From Erginobacter sp964465735 (GTDB lineage: Bacteria; Auribacterota; Erginobacteria; Erginobacterales; Erginobacteraceae): a DNA stretch of 16,587 nucleotides. Location of the stretch: NCBI GenBank assembly GCA_964465735.1, contig CAYXKT010000062.1, positions 1 through 16,587 of the forward strand, in the 5' to 3' direction. The translations under genes were made by a program, and so were the position numbers. Shown piece after piece: positions 7,216 to 14,444 of this stretch. Position 1 is the stretch's first letter; each line of letters starts with the position of its first letter. The notes under the pieces are model-generated. The model saw nothing but the letters and a program-made list of their open reading frames with translations. It ran no database searches and was not told where the DNA came from.

Positions 7216-9927
7216 CTAAGATCCCGGCCGGTCGGTTCGGGGGAGGAGGGTTCCCGTCAGCTGACCGAAGAGGAGGGGGACGAGGCCGGCGGACAGGACC
7301 AGGATCCAGCCCCGGAGGCCGGGATTGGAGACCCCCAGGGCCCGGGAGAGCCCCGGCAGATAGACGGCCGCCACCAACAGCCCGGAACAGAGCGCCAGGC
7401 TTCCCCAGACCGCCCGGTTGCGGACGATCTCGTTGGCGAGCGGCCGGCTGCCGGCGGAGCGGAGATTGAAGACGTGCCAGAGGCGGGCGAAAGCCACGGT
7501 CAGGAAGGAGACGGTGGTGGCCCGGGCGGCCGGAAAATCCAGGAAAAAATAGGCTGTGATGAACGCGCCCAGGGCAACGGCCGCGATGAGAAACCCGTAA
7601 AGTCCGATCCAGGTCCAGTGTTTCCGGTTCAGGACCGGTTCTTGTGGATCGCGGGGCGGACGCTCCATCAGCCCTTCCGGTCCTTCGCCCACCCCGAGGG
7701 CCAGGGCCGGAAAGACGTCGTTGATAATGTTCAGGTAGAGGATCTGGAGGGGCAGGAGGGGAAGGGGGAACCCGAAAACCGCGGCCGCCGCCACCGCGAC
7801 GATCTCGCCGACGTTGCCGGAGAGAAGATAGAGGGTGAACTTGCGGATATTTTCGAAGATCCCCCGCCCCAACTCGATGGCCGCCCCGATGGTGGCGAAA
7901 GAGTCGTCCCGCAGGACCATATCGGCCGACTGCTTGGCCACCTCCTCCCCCCGTTTGCCCATCGCCACCCCGATATCGGCTTTCTCCAGGGCGGGGGCGT
8001 CGTTGATCCCGTCGCCGGTCATCGCCACCACCTGGCCGTCGTCCTGGTGCAGGGCGATCAGGTCGAGTTTCCGGGCCGGGCTGACCCGGGCGAAGATCGG
8101 AGCCGCCAGGAAACGTCTCCGATCCTCCGGAGATAGCCGTTGAACTTCCCGGATCTCTTTGCCCTCGATGACTTCCTCGTCCTTTTCGATCAGACCCAGG
8201 GCTTCCCCCACCCGCCGGGCGGTGGCGGACTGATCGCCGGTGATCATTACCGTCCGCACCCCCGCCTTCCGGTAACGCTCGATCGCCGGTCTGACTTCCT
8301 TGCGGGGTGGGTCGTGGAGCCCGGCCAGGCCGAGGAGGATAAGATCTTTATAAGGATCGGCCTCCTCGAAGGAGACCTGTTTTTGGGCCAGGGCCAGGAC
8401 CCGCAAGCCCTTTTCCGCCATCTCCCGCTGCCGTTTATTCCAGCCGGAGACCTCCCCTTCCTCCAGCGGGCGATCTTCCCCGTCTTTCCGGATCCGGCCG
8501 CAGACTTCCAGAACCGCTTCGGGGGCGCCCTTGACCGCCACCCGGAAACCGCCTTCGATCCGATGGAAGGTAGCCATCATCTTGCTCTCGGGATCGAAGG
8601 CCTCCTCCCGGATCTCGGGAAGCTTTTCCCGGAGTGCATCCCGCTCGATTCCGCCAAGTCTTCCCGCTTCCAGAAGGGCGGCCTCGGTGGGATCTCCCAG
8701 GAACTTTCCCTCTTCTTCCCCGCCGGCCGCTTCGGCGTTATTGCAGAGCACCCCCACCTCGAGAAAGGGGCGCAGTTCCGGATCCCGGGCGGGGTCAAGG
8801 GAGGTCTCCTGACGGGTGAATTCCCCCCTCCCGTTTTCCTCACCGCCGGTTATCTCCACCGTCCCGCCGGGGAGAAAAGCGGTGGTGAGGGTCATCCGGT
8901 TCTCGGTCAGGGTCCCGGTCTTATCGACGCAGATCACGGTGGTCGACCCCAGGGTCTCCACCGCCGAGAGCCGGTTGACCAGGGCATTTCTCCGGGCCAT
9001 CCGCCACATCCCCCGGGCCAGGGCGATGGTGGCCACAATCGGCAACCCCTCGGGGACCGCGGCCACCGCCAGAGCCACCGCGGTCTGAACCATCAGCAAA
9101 ATCCCGCGCCCGGCCGCGATCCCGACCCCCGCCACCAGGGCAACGATCGCCAGCACCACCCAGATCAGTTTTCGTCCCAGCTGGTTGAGGCGTTTCTCCA
9201 GGGGGGTGAGTTCCTCGCCGGCGGCCCGGCGGGCCAACTTCGAGATCCGACCCAGTTCGGTCTCCATCCCCACGGCCACCGCCAGTCCCACCCCCGAACC
9301 GCCGGTGACGGCCGTTCCCTTGAAGAGCATATTGGTCCGCTCGACGGGTTCGGTCTCCCCGGGGAGCGGTTCGGTATTTTTTGCCACCGGGACCGACTCC
9401 CCGGTCAGGGCCGACTCGTCGGCTTCCAGGCGGTTGCCTTCGAGAATCCGAAGATCGGCGGGGACGATATCACCGCTCTCCAGGATCACGATCTCGCCGG
9501 GAACCACCTCCCCGGTGGGAATCTCTTCCGCCCGCCCATCCCGACGGACCCGGGTCATCGGCCGGCTCAGTTTCCGCAACGCTTCCATCGAGTGGACCGC
9601 CCGGACCTCGGTCAGGAACCCGAGGCCTGAGTTGATCACGATCGCCACCAGGATAGCGATCCCTTCGACGTGGTCACCGAAGGCAAAGGATAAAACCGCC
9701 CCGGCCGCCAGCAGCGCCATAATCACGCTTTTGAACTGGTCAAGGAGGATCTCCCATCTCCCCCGGCTTTTCCCTTCCCGAATCCGGTTGGGCCCGAATT
9801 GCTCCAGTCGCTTTTCCGCCTCCCTCCGGGAAAGACCGCCGTCGGAGTCAATCTGAAGGGTGTGGAGCAGGTCGTCGATCTCCCGGCTCCAGGGCTTCCG
9901 TGTCCTTTCTTCCGTCTGACTAGACAT
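7216..9927 (-). CDS. P2-type cation-transporting ATPase (calcium-pump-like)
   Basis: An inner-membrane pump that uses ATP to move a divalent cation, probably Ca2+ or Mn2+, out of the cytoplasm. Residues are numbered from the upstream ATG at 9954. The N-terminal cation-ATPase domain is followed by T-G-E-S near 184-187, then V-P-E-G-L-P in the fourth membrane helix. The phosphorylation motif D-K-T-G-T-L-T has its aspartate at 344. K-G-A-P-E and M-T-G-D-G-I-N-D-A-P follow, then a C-terminal block of membrane helices. N-V-G-E-I and L-N-I-I-N-D correspond to SERCA's fifth and sixth helices, but the SERCA threonine next to the aspartate is Asn here. I chose the ATG at 9927 because GGGAGAGG precedes it by two bases; the in-frame ATG at 9954 has a poorer site. 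At 903 residues it is full length. Confidence 0.92.
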   Translation of the reverse strand: MSSQTEERTRKPWSREIDDLLHTLQIDSDGGLSRREAEKRLEQFGPNRIREGKSRGRWEILLDQFKSVIMALLAAGAVLSFAFGDHVEGIAILVAIVINSGLGFLTEVRAVHSMEALRKLSRPMTRVRRDGRAEEIPTGEVVPGEIVILESGDIVPADLRILEGNRLEADESALTGESVPVAKNTEPLPGETEPVERTNMLFKGTAVTGGSGVGLAVAVGMETELGRISKLARRAAGEELTPLEKRLNQLGRKLIWVVLAIVALVAGVGIAAGRGILLMVQTAVALAVAAVPEGLPIVATIALARGMWRMARRNALVNRLSAVETLGSTTVICVDKTGTLTENRMTLTTAFLPGGTVEITGGEENGRGEFTRQETSLDPARDPELRPFLEVGVLCNNAEAAGGEEEGKFLGDPTEAALLEAGRLGGIERDALREKLPEIREEAFDPESKMMATFHRIEGGFRVAVKGAPEAVLEVCGRIRKDGEDRPLEEGEVSGWNKRQREMAEKGLRVLALAQKQVSFEEADPYKDLILLGLAGLHDPPRKEVRPAIERYRKAGVRTVMITGDQSATARRVGEALGLIEKDEEVIEGKEIREVQRLSPEDRRRFLAAPIFARVSPARKLDLIALHQDDGQVVAMTGDGINDAPALEKADIGVAMGKRGEEVAKQSADMVLRDDSFATIGAAIELGRGIFENIRKFTLYLLSGNVGEIVAVAAAAVFGFPLPLLPLQILYLNIINDVFPALALGVGEGPEGLMERPPRDPQEPVLNRKHWTWIGLYGFLIAAVALGAFITAYFFLDFPAARATTVSFLTVAFARLWHVFNLRSAGSRPLANEIVRNRAVWGSLALCSGLLVAAVYLPGLSRALGVSNPGLRGWILVLSAGLVPLLFGQLTGTLLPRTDRPGS

Positions 9928-9957
9928 ATCCTCTCCCGGTTTAAGATCGGTCATTGC

Positions 9958-9996
9958 GAAGCAATCTCTTCATCCCCAAAAGGTTAAGATTGCTTC
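9958..9996 (-). promoter_or_regulatory. Perfect 10-bp stem-loop in the leader of the cation ATPase gene
   Basis: GAAGCAATCT at 9958-9967 and AGATTGCTTC at 9987-9996 are exact inverted repeats with a 19-base loop. In the minus-strand transcript the stem ends about 30 bases before the preferred ATG and next to the alternative ATG at 9954. There is no T run, so it is not a terminator in that direction. It could be an operator or an RNA control element. Confidence 0.45.
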
Positions 9997-10021
9997 TTTA
10001 TCTAAAGCCGTCATCCGGCTG

Positions 10022-10198
10022 AAAATTGTGTCGCCCCCCGCGGAGGCTACTTAACCTGATTTCCTACAGTTATCATATTACACAATAGAAGCCCGCGCAG
10101 CGGGCGATACATTCTTAGCCACGGGTGTCAGCCCGTGGTACGGAATCAGCAAAAAGTACTCAGAGCACCCGCAGGGGGGCAACACATTTATTTAGCCA
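10022..10198. repeat. Dispersed intergenic repeat patch with two hairpins
   Basis: Two strong hairpins sit side by side: GCCCGC-GCA-GCGGGC (10091-10105) and CCACGGG-TGTCAG-CCCGTGG (10119-10138). The phrase GGGCGATACATTCTTAGCC (10102-10120) recurs as GGGCAACACATTTATTTAGCC-like sequence at 10177-10198. The reverse complement of 10022-10043 (CCGCGGGGGGCGACAC) matches 10169-10185. So related units lie in direct and inverted orientation over about 175 bases, as in REP-like or short non-autonomous repeats. The 355-base gap between the ATPase and exoD holds no gene otherwise. Confidence 0.55.
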
Positions 10199-10309
10199 TT
10201 GTTTATCCAGACTTAATATTCTTATCGGGAAATCCGGATTGAGCCATTATTGATCCGACAGTCCGGTGCCCATTGTGCCCACAGTCTAAATCTATCCGAG
10301 CCGGTCCGT

Positions 10310-10903
10310 TCAGACCAGTGAATAGACGATGAAGCTGAAGGCGCCGGCGGTGAAGACCAGGGCCAGCAGCGCCCAGACCCCGTCATTGGCGATCAGGGCC
10401 AGCCCGAAGGCGGTCAGGATGAGCCCGGCGCCGTTGGCGGAGAAGGGGATGAATTCCATAACCGGCATCGCCAGGGCGACAACCGTAGAGACGCCGGCGA
10501 TCAGCAAGGTACCGGCCTTCCCGACCAGCACCCCCCAGCGAGAGCGGAGAAAACGATCGACAATCCGGGCTGCGGGGGCGATTTTCCTGATGGCCCGGCA
10601 GAGCCGGTCGCAAGCGATCGACCGTTCCCGGAGCCGGCGCGGAAGCCAGAAATATTCGCGACCCAAGAGCAGCTGGCCGGCGGTGAGCAGGACAATGATC
10701 CCCATCAGAGTCGACATCCCGGGGATATCGCCCACGATCGGAGCCAGAGTGATCAGTCCGGCCAGCAAGAGAACGGGACCGAACGAACGCCGCCCGACCG
10801 CGTTGAGGATCTCCGCCAGGGAGATCCGATCTTCTTCGGCGGCGATCTTTCCAAGTAATTCGAGCAATTCCTCGAGGTTATGAGGCCCCGCTGGTCCGTT
10901 CAT
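10310..10903 (-). CDS. exoD: ExoD-family membrane protein
   Basis: A 197-residue protein matching the ExoD family (exopolysaccharide synthesis, ExoD). The N-terminal soluble part carries the family's L-L-G-K-I-A-A-E-E-D-R-I-S-L and I-L-N-A-V-G-R-R-S-F-G motifs. About four hydrophobic segments follow: V-L-L-L-A-G-L-I-T-L-A-P, then M-G-I-I-V-L-L-T-A-G-Q, and a C-terminal set from about residue 128 on. The P-G-M-S-T and L-L-L-G-R-E-Y-F-W-L-P-R motifs are also characteristic. In rhizobia exoD affects exopolysaccharide production and alkaline tolerance; the molecular activity is unknown. The gene is divergent from the ferritin gene, and a GGTAGAAA box faces it at 11076-11059. It has the usual family length and no anomalies. 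Confidence 0.85.
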   Translation of the reverse strand: MNGPAGPHNLEELLELLGKIAAEEDRISLAEILNAVGRRSFGPVLLLAGLITLAPIVGDIPGMSTLMGIIVLLTAGQLLLGREYFWLPRRLRERSIACDRLCRAIRKIAPAARIVDRFLRSRWGVLVGKAGTLLIAGVSTVVALAMPVMEFIPFSANGAGLILTAFGLALIANDGVWALLALVFTAGAFSFIVYSLV

Positions 10904-11058
10904 ACTTCCTTCGTCTCCTTCTCTCGAGGGCCGGGATCCTCTACCCGTTACCTCCCGCCGCCTTTTTTCTCAGTCCCCGCCCCGGATAAATTAAGGGTAA
11001 TTCCGGTCTGACCCTACCGGGGACGGGGACCCGGGACAACCGGATAAATCCCCTTTTT

Positions 11059-11076
11059 CCTGATCTGTTTCTACCC
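11059..11076 (-). promoter_or_regulatory. GGTAGAAA box upstream of exoD
   Basis: On the minus strand GGGTAGAAACAGATCAGG reads towards exoD, about 155 bases from its start. It shares GGTAGAAA and the following AGATC with the box facing the ferritin gene 70 bases away. A related GGGTAGAGGATC lies nearer the gene at about 10943-10932. Confidence 0.45.
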
Positions 11077-11143
11077 GTCCGGAACGATCCCCCGGTTTTC
11101 CCGCCGGTTTCTTCCGGAGCCGGCGCCCGGGTGGAAAAAAGTC

Positions 11144-11158
11144 GGTAGAAAGTAGATC
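11144..11158 (+). promoter_or_regulatory. GGTAGAAA box upstream of the ferritin operon
   Basis: GGTAGAAAGTAGATC lies about 128 bases before the ferritin start. Forty-one bases downstream, GATGAAATAATT (11185-11196) recurs exactly in the ferredoxin promoter at 14394-14405, where it also follows a GGTAGAAA box. The intervening bases share a GCCCGCG motif. The rest of the 382-base exoD-ferritin gap (10904-11285) holds no gene. Confidence 0.5.
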
Positions 11159-11285
11159 GGGCCTATTGTTGTTTCCCGGCCCGCGATGAAATAATTAAGG
11201 CCGAAAAGTCAAAAAATTCGTCGTGCCGGCCGGCATCGGACAGAGTCGGTGGAAGCCGGAGACGGGAAAACCAAGGAGGCCAACT

Positions 11286-11795
11286 ATGGAGTCCAGGAGG
11301 ATTGAAATTGTGGAGATGGATGTCGAGGAATTGATCAAAAAACTTAACCGGGCCCTGGCCGATGAATGGCTGGCAAATTATCAATACTGGCTTGGGGCCC
11401 GGATATTGGTGGGCCCGATGCGGGGGGCGGCCGCGGGCGAACTGGCCGAACACGCCGATGACGAGCTGCGACACGCCGGACTGCTGGCCGAACGGATCAT
11501 CCAGCTCGGTGGCACCCCCTTGTTATCCCCCGAGGAATGGTACAAGGCGACCAATTGCGGTTACGAAGCTCCCAGTGATCCTTCCGTGGTTCCGGTTCTG
11601 GAACAGAATATCAAGGGAGAGCAGTGCGCCATCGATTTCTATAACGGCCTGCTCAAGGAACTCGACGGCAAAGACCCGGTTAGTTATCGGATGGTCCTAA
11701 AGATCCTGGAGGACGAGGTCGAGCACGAGGCCGACCTGCAGTCCCTGTTGGAGGATATCGGGGTTATGAAACGGAAATTCGGAAAGGAGGAATAA
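11286..11795 (+). CDS. Dps-like (DPSL-type) ferritin
   Basis: A 169-residue four-helix ferritin-like protein that should oxidise and store iron, probably as a dodecameric shell, using H2O2 or O2. Metal ligands are visible: E27 in helix A, E60-x2-H63 in helix B, E112 in helix C and E144-x2-H147 in helix D. C91 (T-N-C-G-Y) and C114 (G-E-Q-C-A) are 23 residues apart. This closely matches the conserved cysteine pair of archaeal and Bacteroides Dps-like (DPSL) proteins, which sits beside the di-iron site. That points to DPSL rather than bacterioferritin. The start follows AAGGAGG by six bases; an open frame extends upstream but lacks this site. The stop is one base from the desulforedoxin start, so the two are co-translated. 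Confidence 0.85.
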   Translation: MESRRIEIVEMDVEELIKKLNRALADEWLANYQYWLGARILVGPMRGAAAGELAEHADDELRHAGLLAERIIQLGGTPLLSPEEWYKATNCGYEAPSDPSVVPVLEQNIKGEQCAIDFYNGLLKELDGKDPVSYRMVLKILEDEVEHEADLQSLLEDIGVMKRKFGKEE

Positions 11796-11796
11796 G

Positions 11797-11913
11797 ATGA
11801 CGGAGATGGGACAGGTTTACAAGTGCGAGATCTGCGGCAACGTGGTCAAGGTACTGGAGACGGGCGAAGGCACCCTGGTCTGCTGCGAGCAGCCGATGGT
11901 TCTCCAGAAATAG
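11797..11913 (+). CDS. dsr: Desulforedoxin / desulfoferrodoxin N-terminal domain protein
   Basis: A 38-residue protein with Y-K-C-E-I-C-G-N-V near the start and C-C-E-Q-P-M near the end: the four cysteines (C-x2-C and C-C) of desulforedoxin, which bind one Fe(Cys)4 centre. Free desulforedoxin is about 36 residues, so this is a complete small protein rather than a fragment of desulfoferrodoxin. It probably passes electrons in superoxide or peroxide reduction, and its position suggests it serves the Dps-like ferritin. AGGAGG at the end of the ferritin gene is its ribosome site, with one base between stop and start. The gene symbol is by family resemblance only. Confidence 0.85.
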   Translation: MTEMGQVYKCEICGNVVKVLETGEGTLVCCEQPMVLQK

Positions 11914-11984
11914 TCCGCCGGGTTCAGACGAAGTAACGCCCCGGTCAGGAAGGGGCGACCGGTGATCCGGGCTTTCCGGGGGGG

Positions 11985-12333
11985 GACCGGGCCGAAGAGG
12001 AGAGTTTCACCAACGTGGCCCGGCTATTTCAGGTGATCGCCGGGGAGACCTTCGAGATCGAGGAGATGTATCCCGCCTACCGGGCGGTGGCCGAGATGCA
12101 GGAGGAGAAGGAAGCGCAAAAGAGCATCCATTACGCCATCTCGGCCGAGAAGATCCACGCCGAGATGTTCAAGAAAGCCCGCCAAGCGGTGGTCGAAGGT
12201 TCGGATCTGGAGCTGGGGCCGGTGCGGATCTGCTCGGTCTGCGGTTACACCGTCGAGGGGGATATCCCGGATAAAATGCCCGATCTGCGGGGCGACCCGG
12301 GACAAGTTTAGGTCTTTTCCGGCGCAGGAATGA
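11985..12333 (+). pseudogene. Rubrerythrin pseudogene
   Basis: The frame encodes D-R-A-E-E-E-S-F-T-N-V-A-R-L-F-Q-V-I-A, a rubrerythrin helix. It then jumps straight to G-E-T-F-E-I-E-E-M-Y-P, skipping the roughly 40 residues that normally lie between and carry the E-x2-H of the first half-site. The second half is intact, with E-K-I-H-A-E and the rubredoxin start I-C-S-V-C-G-Y. At the AAAA run 12273-12276 one extra A breaks the frame. Removing it restores D-K-C-P-I-C-G-A-T-R-D-K-F, the second rubredoxin cysteine knuckle, ending at TGA 12331-12333. No N-terminal helix and no ATG precede it; the frame opens only at 11937. The result is a 5'-truncated, internally deleted and frameshifted peroxidase gene. 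A shortened product from the GTG at 12015 would lack a complete di-iron site. Confidence 0.8.
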
Positions 12334-12375
12334 TCGCTCCGGCCGGGAGCGCCAATTGAAACCAGGAGAAATGCA

Positions 12376-12930
12376 ATGAAACACGGAGTCAAATACGTGA
12401 ATTGCGCGTTCTTGTTGCTGGCGGGATTCCTTTTCTTCCCGGCCACCGGCATCGGGGCAGAGATAGAGCTAAATGCCGAAGCCGTTCTCCGCAACCCGCA
12501 AGGCGATACAGTCGGGACCGTCCGCTTCGAAGAGACGGGGGATGGGGTCCGGATCAGCGTTTCGATCGACGGCCTCCCCGCCGGGACCCACGCCCTGCAC
12601 ATCCACGAAACCGGGGACTGCTCGGCCCCCGATTTCACCAGCGCCGGCGGGCACTACAACCCCACCGACGCCCAGCACGGCTTCCTCAACCCGACCGGCC
12701 CCCACGCTGGTGATCTCCCCAATTTCACCGTGGCCGACGACGGGACCGTCGAATTTTCCCTGGTCAGCGCCCGGGCAACTTTGGAGTCGGGAAAGAAGAA
12801 CACCCTCTTTCCGGAAGGCGGGACGGCCGTGGTTATCCACCGGGACCCCGACGATTATCTCACCGACCCGGCCGGGATGGGCGGCCCCCGGATCGCCTGC
12901 GGGGTAATCGAAAAGACCTCGGGAGAATGA
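12376..12930 (+). CDS. sodC: Cu/Zn superoxide dismutase, exported
   Basis: Converts superoxide to H2O2 and O2 in the periplasm. A signal peptide covers residues 1-28 (hydrophobic C-A-F-L-L-L-A-G-F-L-F, cleavage after G-I-G-A). All metal ligands are visible: Cu by H75, H77, H93 and H155; Zn by H93, H101, H110 and D113. The disulfide pair is C82 and C175, and the guiding arginine is R172 in G-G-P-R-I-A-C-G-V-I. The length of 184 residues is normal for bacterial SodC. AGGAG lies seven bases upstream of the ATG. It stands alone between the rubrerythrin relic and a terminator. A Cu/Zn enzyme beside anaerobe-type iron proteins suggests regular exposure to oxygen. Confidence 0.93.
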   Translation: MKHGVKYVNCAFLLLAGFLFFPATGIGAEIELNAEAVLRNPQGDTVGTVRFEETGDGVRISVSIDGLPAGTHALHIHETGDCSAPDFTSAGGHYNPTDAQHGFLNPTGPHAGDLPNFTVADDGTVEFSLVSARATLESGKKNTLFPEGGTAVVIHRDPDDYLTDPAGMGGPRIACGVIEKTSGE

Positions 12931-12992
12931 GTCCGCCGATTTCTCTCCTGATTCGACCCCTGGCCCCGTCGAAACGCGAAAAATAACCTCAG

Positions 12993-13024
12993 TCCCTGAC
13001 CTTATGGTTGCCATCAGGGATTTT
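12993..13024 (+). terminator. Hairpin terminator after sodC
   Basis: TCCCTGA (12993-12999) pairs with TCAGGGA (13014-13020), with an inner ATGG-TTG-CCAT stem, followed by TTTT. It lies 60 bases after the sodC stop and between convergent genes. The T run is short, so efficiency is uncertain. Confidence 0.5.
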
Positions 13025-13122
13025 CGCCTGCCTTCCGGACGGGGTTCTCGGCATTTTTTTGACCTGAAATCCACAGGCTAGGCAAACTATTCTCTGGCTG
13101 GAGTAGTAATTCCGCACCCGTC

Positions 13123-13989
13123 TCATCCGTTAACGATCTCTCCCCCGTCGGGATGGAGGACAGTGCCGGTGAAGTACGAGGAATCCCGGGAGGCCAGAAA
13201 CACGTAGCTGGGGGCCACTTCTTCCGGCTGGCCGGCCCGCCCCATCAGGGTGGAGGTGCCGAATTCGGCCACCTGCTCGGGCGGATAGGTGGAAGGGGTG
13301 AGTGGGGTCCAGATCGGGCCCGGGGCCACCCCGTTGACCCGGATGCCCTTCTTGGCCAGTATCCGGGCCAGGGAACGGGTGAACCCGACTTCCGCGCCCT
13401 TGGTGGAGGCGTAATCGAGCAGGCGGGAACTGCCCCGGTAGGCGGTGATCGAGGTGGTGTTGATGATGGTATCCCCATCTTTTAGGTACTTGAGGCAGGC
13501 CCGGGAGAGGTAAAAGTAGGCGAATATATTGGTCTTAAAAGTCCGCAGGATCTGCTCATCGGTGATGCTCTCCAGGTCGGCCTGGAGCGGCTGCCAGGCG
13601 GCGTTATTGACCAGGATATTGATCCCGCCCAGCCCCCGGGCGGTCATCTCGACCGCTTCGGCGCAGAAAGCGGAATCCCCCACGTCCCCGGCGATCAGGA
13701 GGCAGGTCCTCCCCTCTTCCTCCACCAGCTCTTTGGTTTTCCGGGCGTCTCCGTGCTCATCGCAATAGATCACCGCGATATCGGAACCTTCCCGGGCGAA
13801 GAAGATCGCCACCGCCCTCCCGATCCCGCTGTCCCCGCCGGTAATCAGGGCCTTTTTCCCTTCCAGCTTGCCGCTCCCCTTATACCAGGTCCCCCGATGG
13901 AGGGGGGCTGGTTCCATCTCGCTCTCCAGTCCCGGCTGCCGGTCCTGATGCTGGGGCGGAAAGCCCCGGTTACTTTCTGTATTGCTCAT
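13123..13989 (-). CDS. SDR-family oxidoreductase (YghA/general-stress type)
   Basis: A 288-residue NAD(P)-dependent short-chain dehydrogenase. The cofactor motif T-G-G-D-S-G-I-G is at 50-57 and N-N-A-A at 128-131. The catalytic tetrad is N154, S180, Y193 and K197 (Y-A-S-T-K). The ~40-residue N-terminal extension with Q-H-Q-D-R-Q-P-G and W-Y-K-G-S-G-K-L is typical of the YghA/YhdF group, which includes general-stress proteins. The substrate is unknown, probably a small aldehyde or alcohol. GGGAGGAG lies just before the ATG. A GGTAGAAAATAGTCA box faces the gene 84 bases upstream, identical to the one at the divergent ferredoxin gene, suggesting joint control. Confidence 0.9.
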   Translation of the reverse strand: MSNTESNRGFPPQHQDRQPGLESEMEPAPLHRGTWYKGSGKLEGKKALITGGDSGIGRAVAIFFAREGSDIAVIYCDEHGDARKTKELVEEEGRTCLLIAGDVGDSAFCAEAVEMTARGLGGINILVNNAAWQPLQADLESITDEQILRTFKTNIFAYFYLSRACLKYLKDGDTIINTTSITAYRGSSRLLDYASTKGAEVGFTRSLARILAKKGIRVNGVAPGPIWTPLTPSTYPPEQVAEFGTSTLMGRAGQPEEVAPSYVFLASRDSSYFTGTVLHPDGGEIVNG

Positions 13990-14072
13990 CTTCTCCTCCC
14001 TGGTTGACTGTATTTTCCTTCAGGGTAGCGCTAACCGGTTTCTCCCCGCAACTTCCTGGTTCCGCTCTTTGT

Positions 14073-14087
14073 TGACTATTTTCTACC
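14073..14087 (-). promoter_or_regulatory. GGTAGAAAATAGTCA box upstream of the SDR gene
   Basis: On the minus strand the 15-mer GGTAGAAAATAGTCA occurs 84 bases upstream of the SDR start. The same 15-mer occurs on the plus strand at 14340-14354 before the ferredoxin gene. The two are inverted, each facing its own gene. Confidence 0.55.
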
Positions 14088-14339
14088 CGCGGGCGGCCGG
14101 GGGTAAAGGCAGAACCTGAATTGCCAATTCTTTTTCGAGCAATCTCAACCTGTTGGAAAATGACTTGATATGTTGACGATTTGAGATCGCTTCACCTCTT
14201 CGGGCATCGCGATGACTTTGTTGGGTTTGCCGGACAACCTCAAGAGGGTGGCGGAAAACCGGCCAGAGTAGCACAGGCAAGAATGCCTATGCTATTTACC
14301 AATTCTGCGGGCGGAAAGCATTTCAGGCGGTAAAATTCA
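14088..14339. repeat. Inserted intergenic segment with a CACAGGCA hairpin
   Basis: This 250-base segment separates the two promoter boxes of the SDR and ferredoxin genes and is AT-richer than the genes on either side. Near its right end AGCACAGGCA (14270-14279) and TGCCTATGCT (14284-14293) form a 10-bp stem (one G-U pair) with an AGAA loop, like dispersed intergenic hairpins. The minus strand has an open stretch with N-K-V-I-A-M-P-E-E-V-K-R-S-Q-I-V that may be a relic of a coding segment; I do not assign it. No gene is supported here. Confidence 0.45.
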
Positions 14340-14354
14340 GGTAGAAAATAGTCA
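14340..14354 (+). promoter_or_regulatory. GGTAGAAAATAGTCA box upstream of the ferredoxin operon
   Basis: The exact 15-mer also found upstream of the SDR gene, here 91 bases before the ferredoxin start. GATGAAATAATT follows at 14394-14405, identical to the sequence downstream of the ferritin box. The shared pair of motifs suggests one promoter class. Confidence 0.55.
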
Positions 14355-14444
14355 GAATAAAGGGGAAAGCCCCAATTGTCGCCGCCCGCGTCGGATGAAA
14401 TAATTCCGGCAACAGTTAATCGGAAACCGCGAGGAGGGAATCTT

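Noticed and set aside
8140..9630. A 496-codon open frame on the plus strand opposite the cation ATPase
   Set aside because: It is the antisense shadow of a GC-rich gene: low complexity, rich in Gly, Pro, His and Gln, with no ribosome site. The minus-strand frame has all P-type motifs.
14083..14280. 65-codon minus-strand frame between the SDR and ferredoxin genes
   Set aside because: It runs through the GGTAGAAA box and part of the hairpin, has no ribosome site and matches no family I know.
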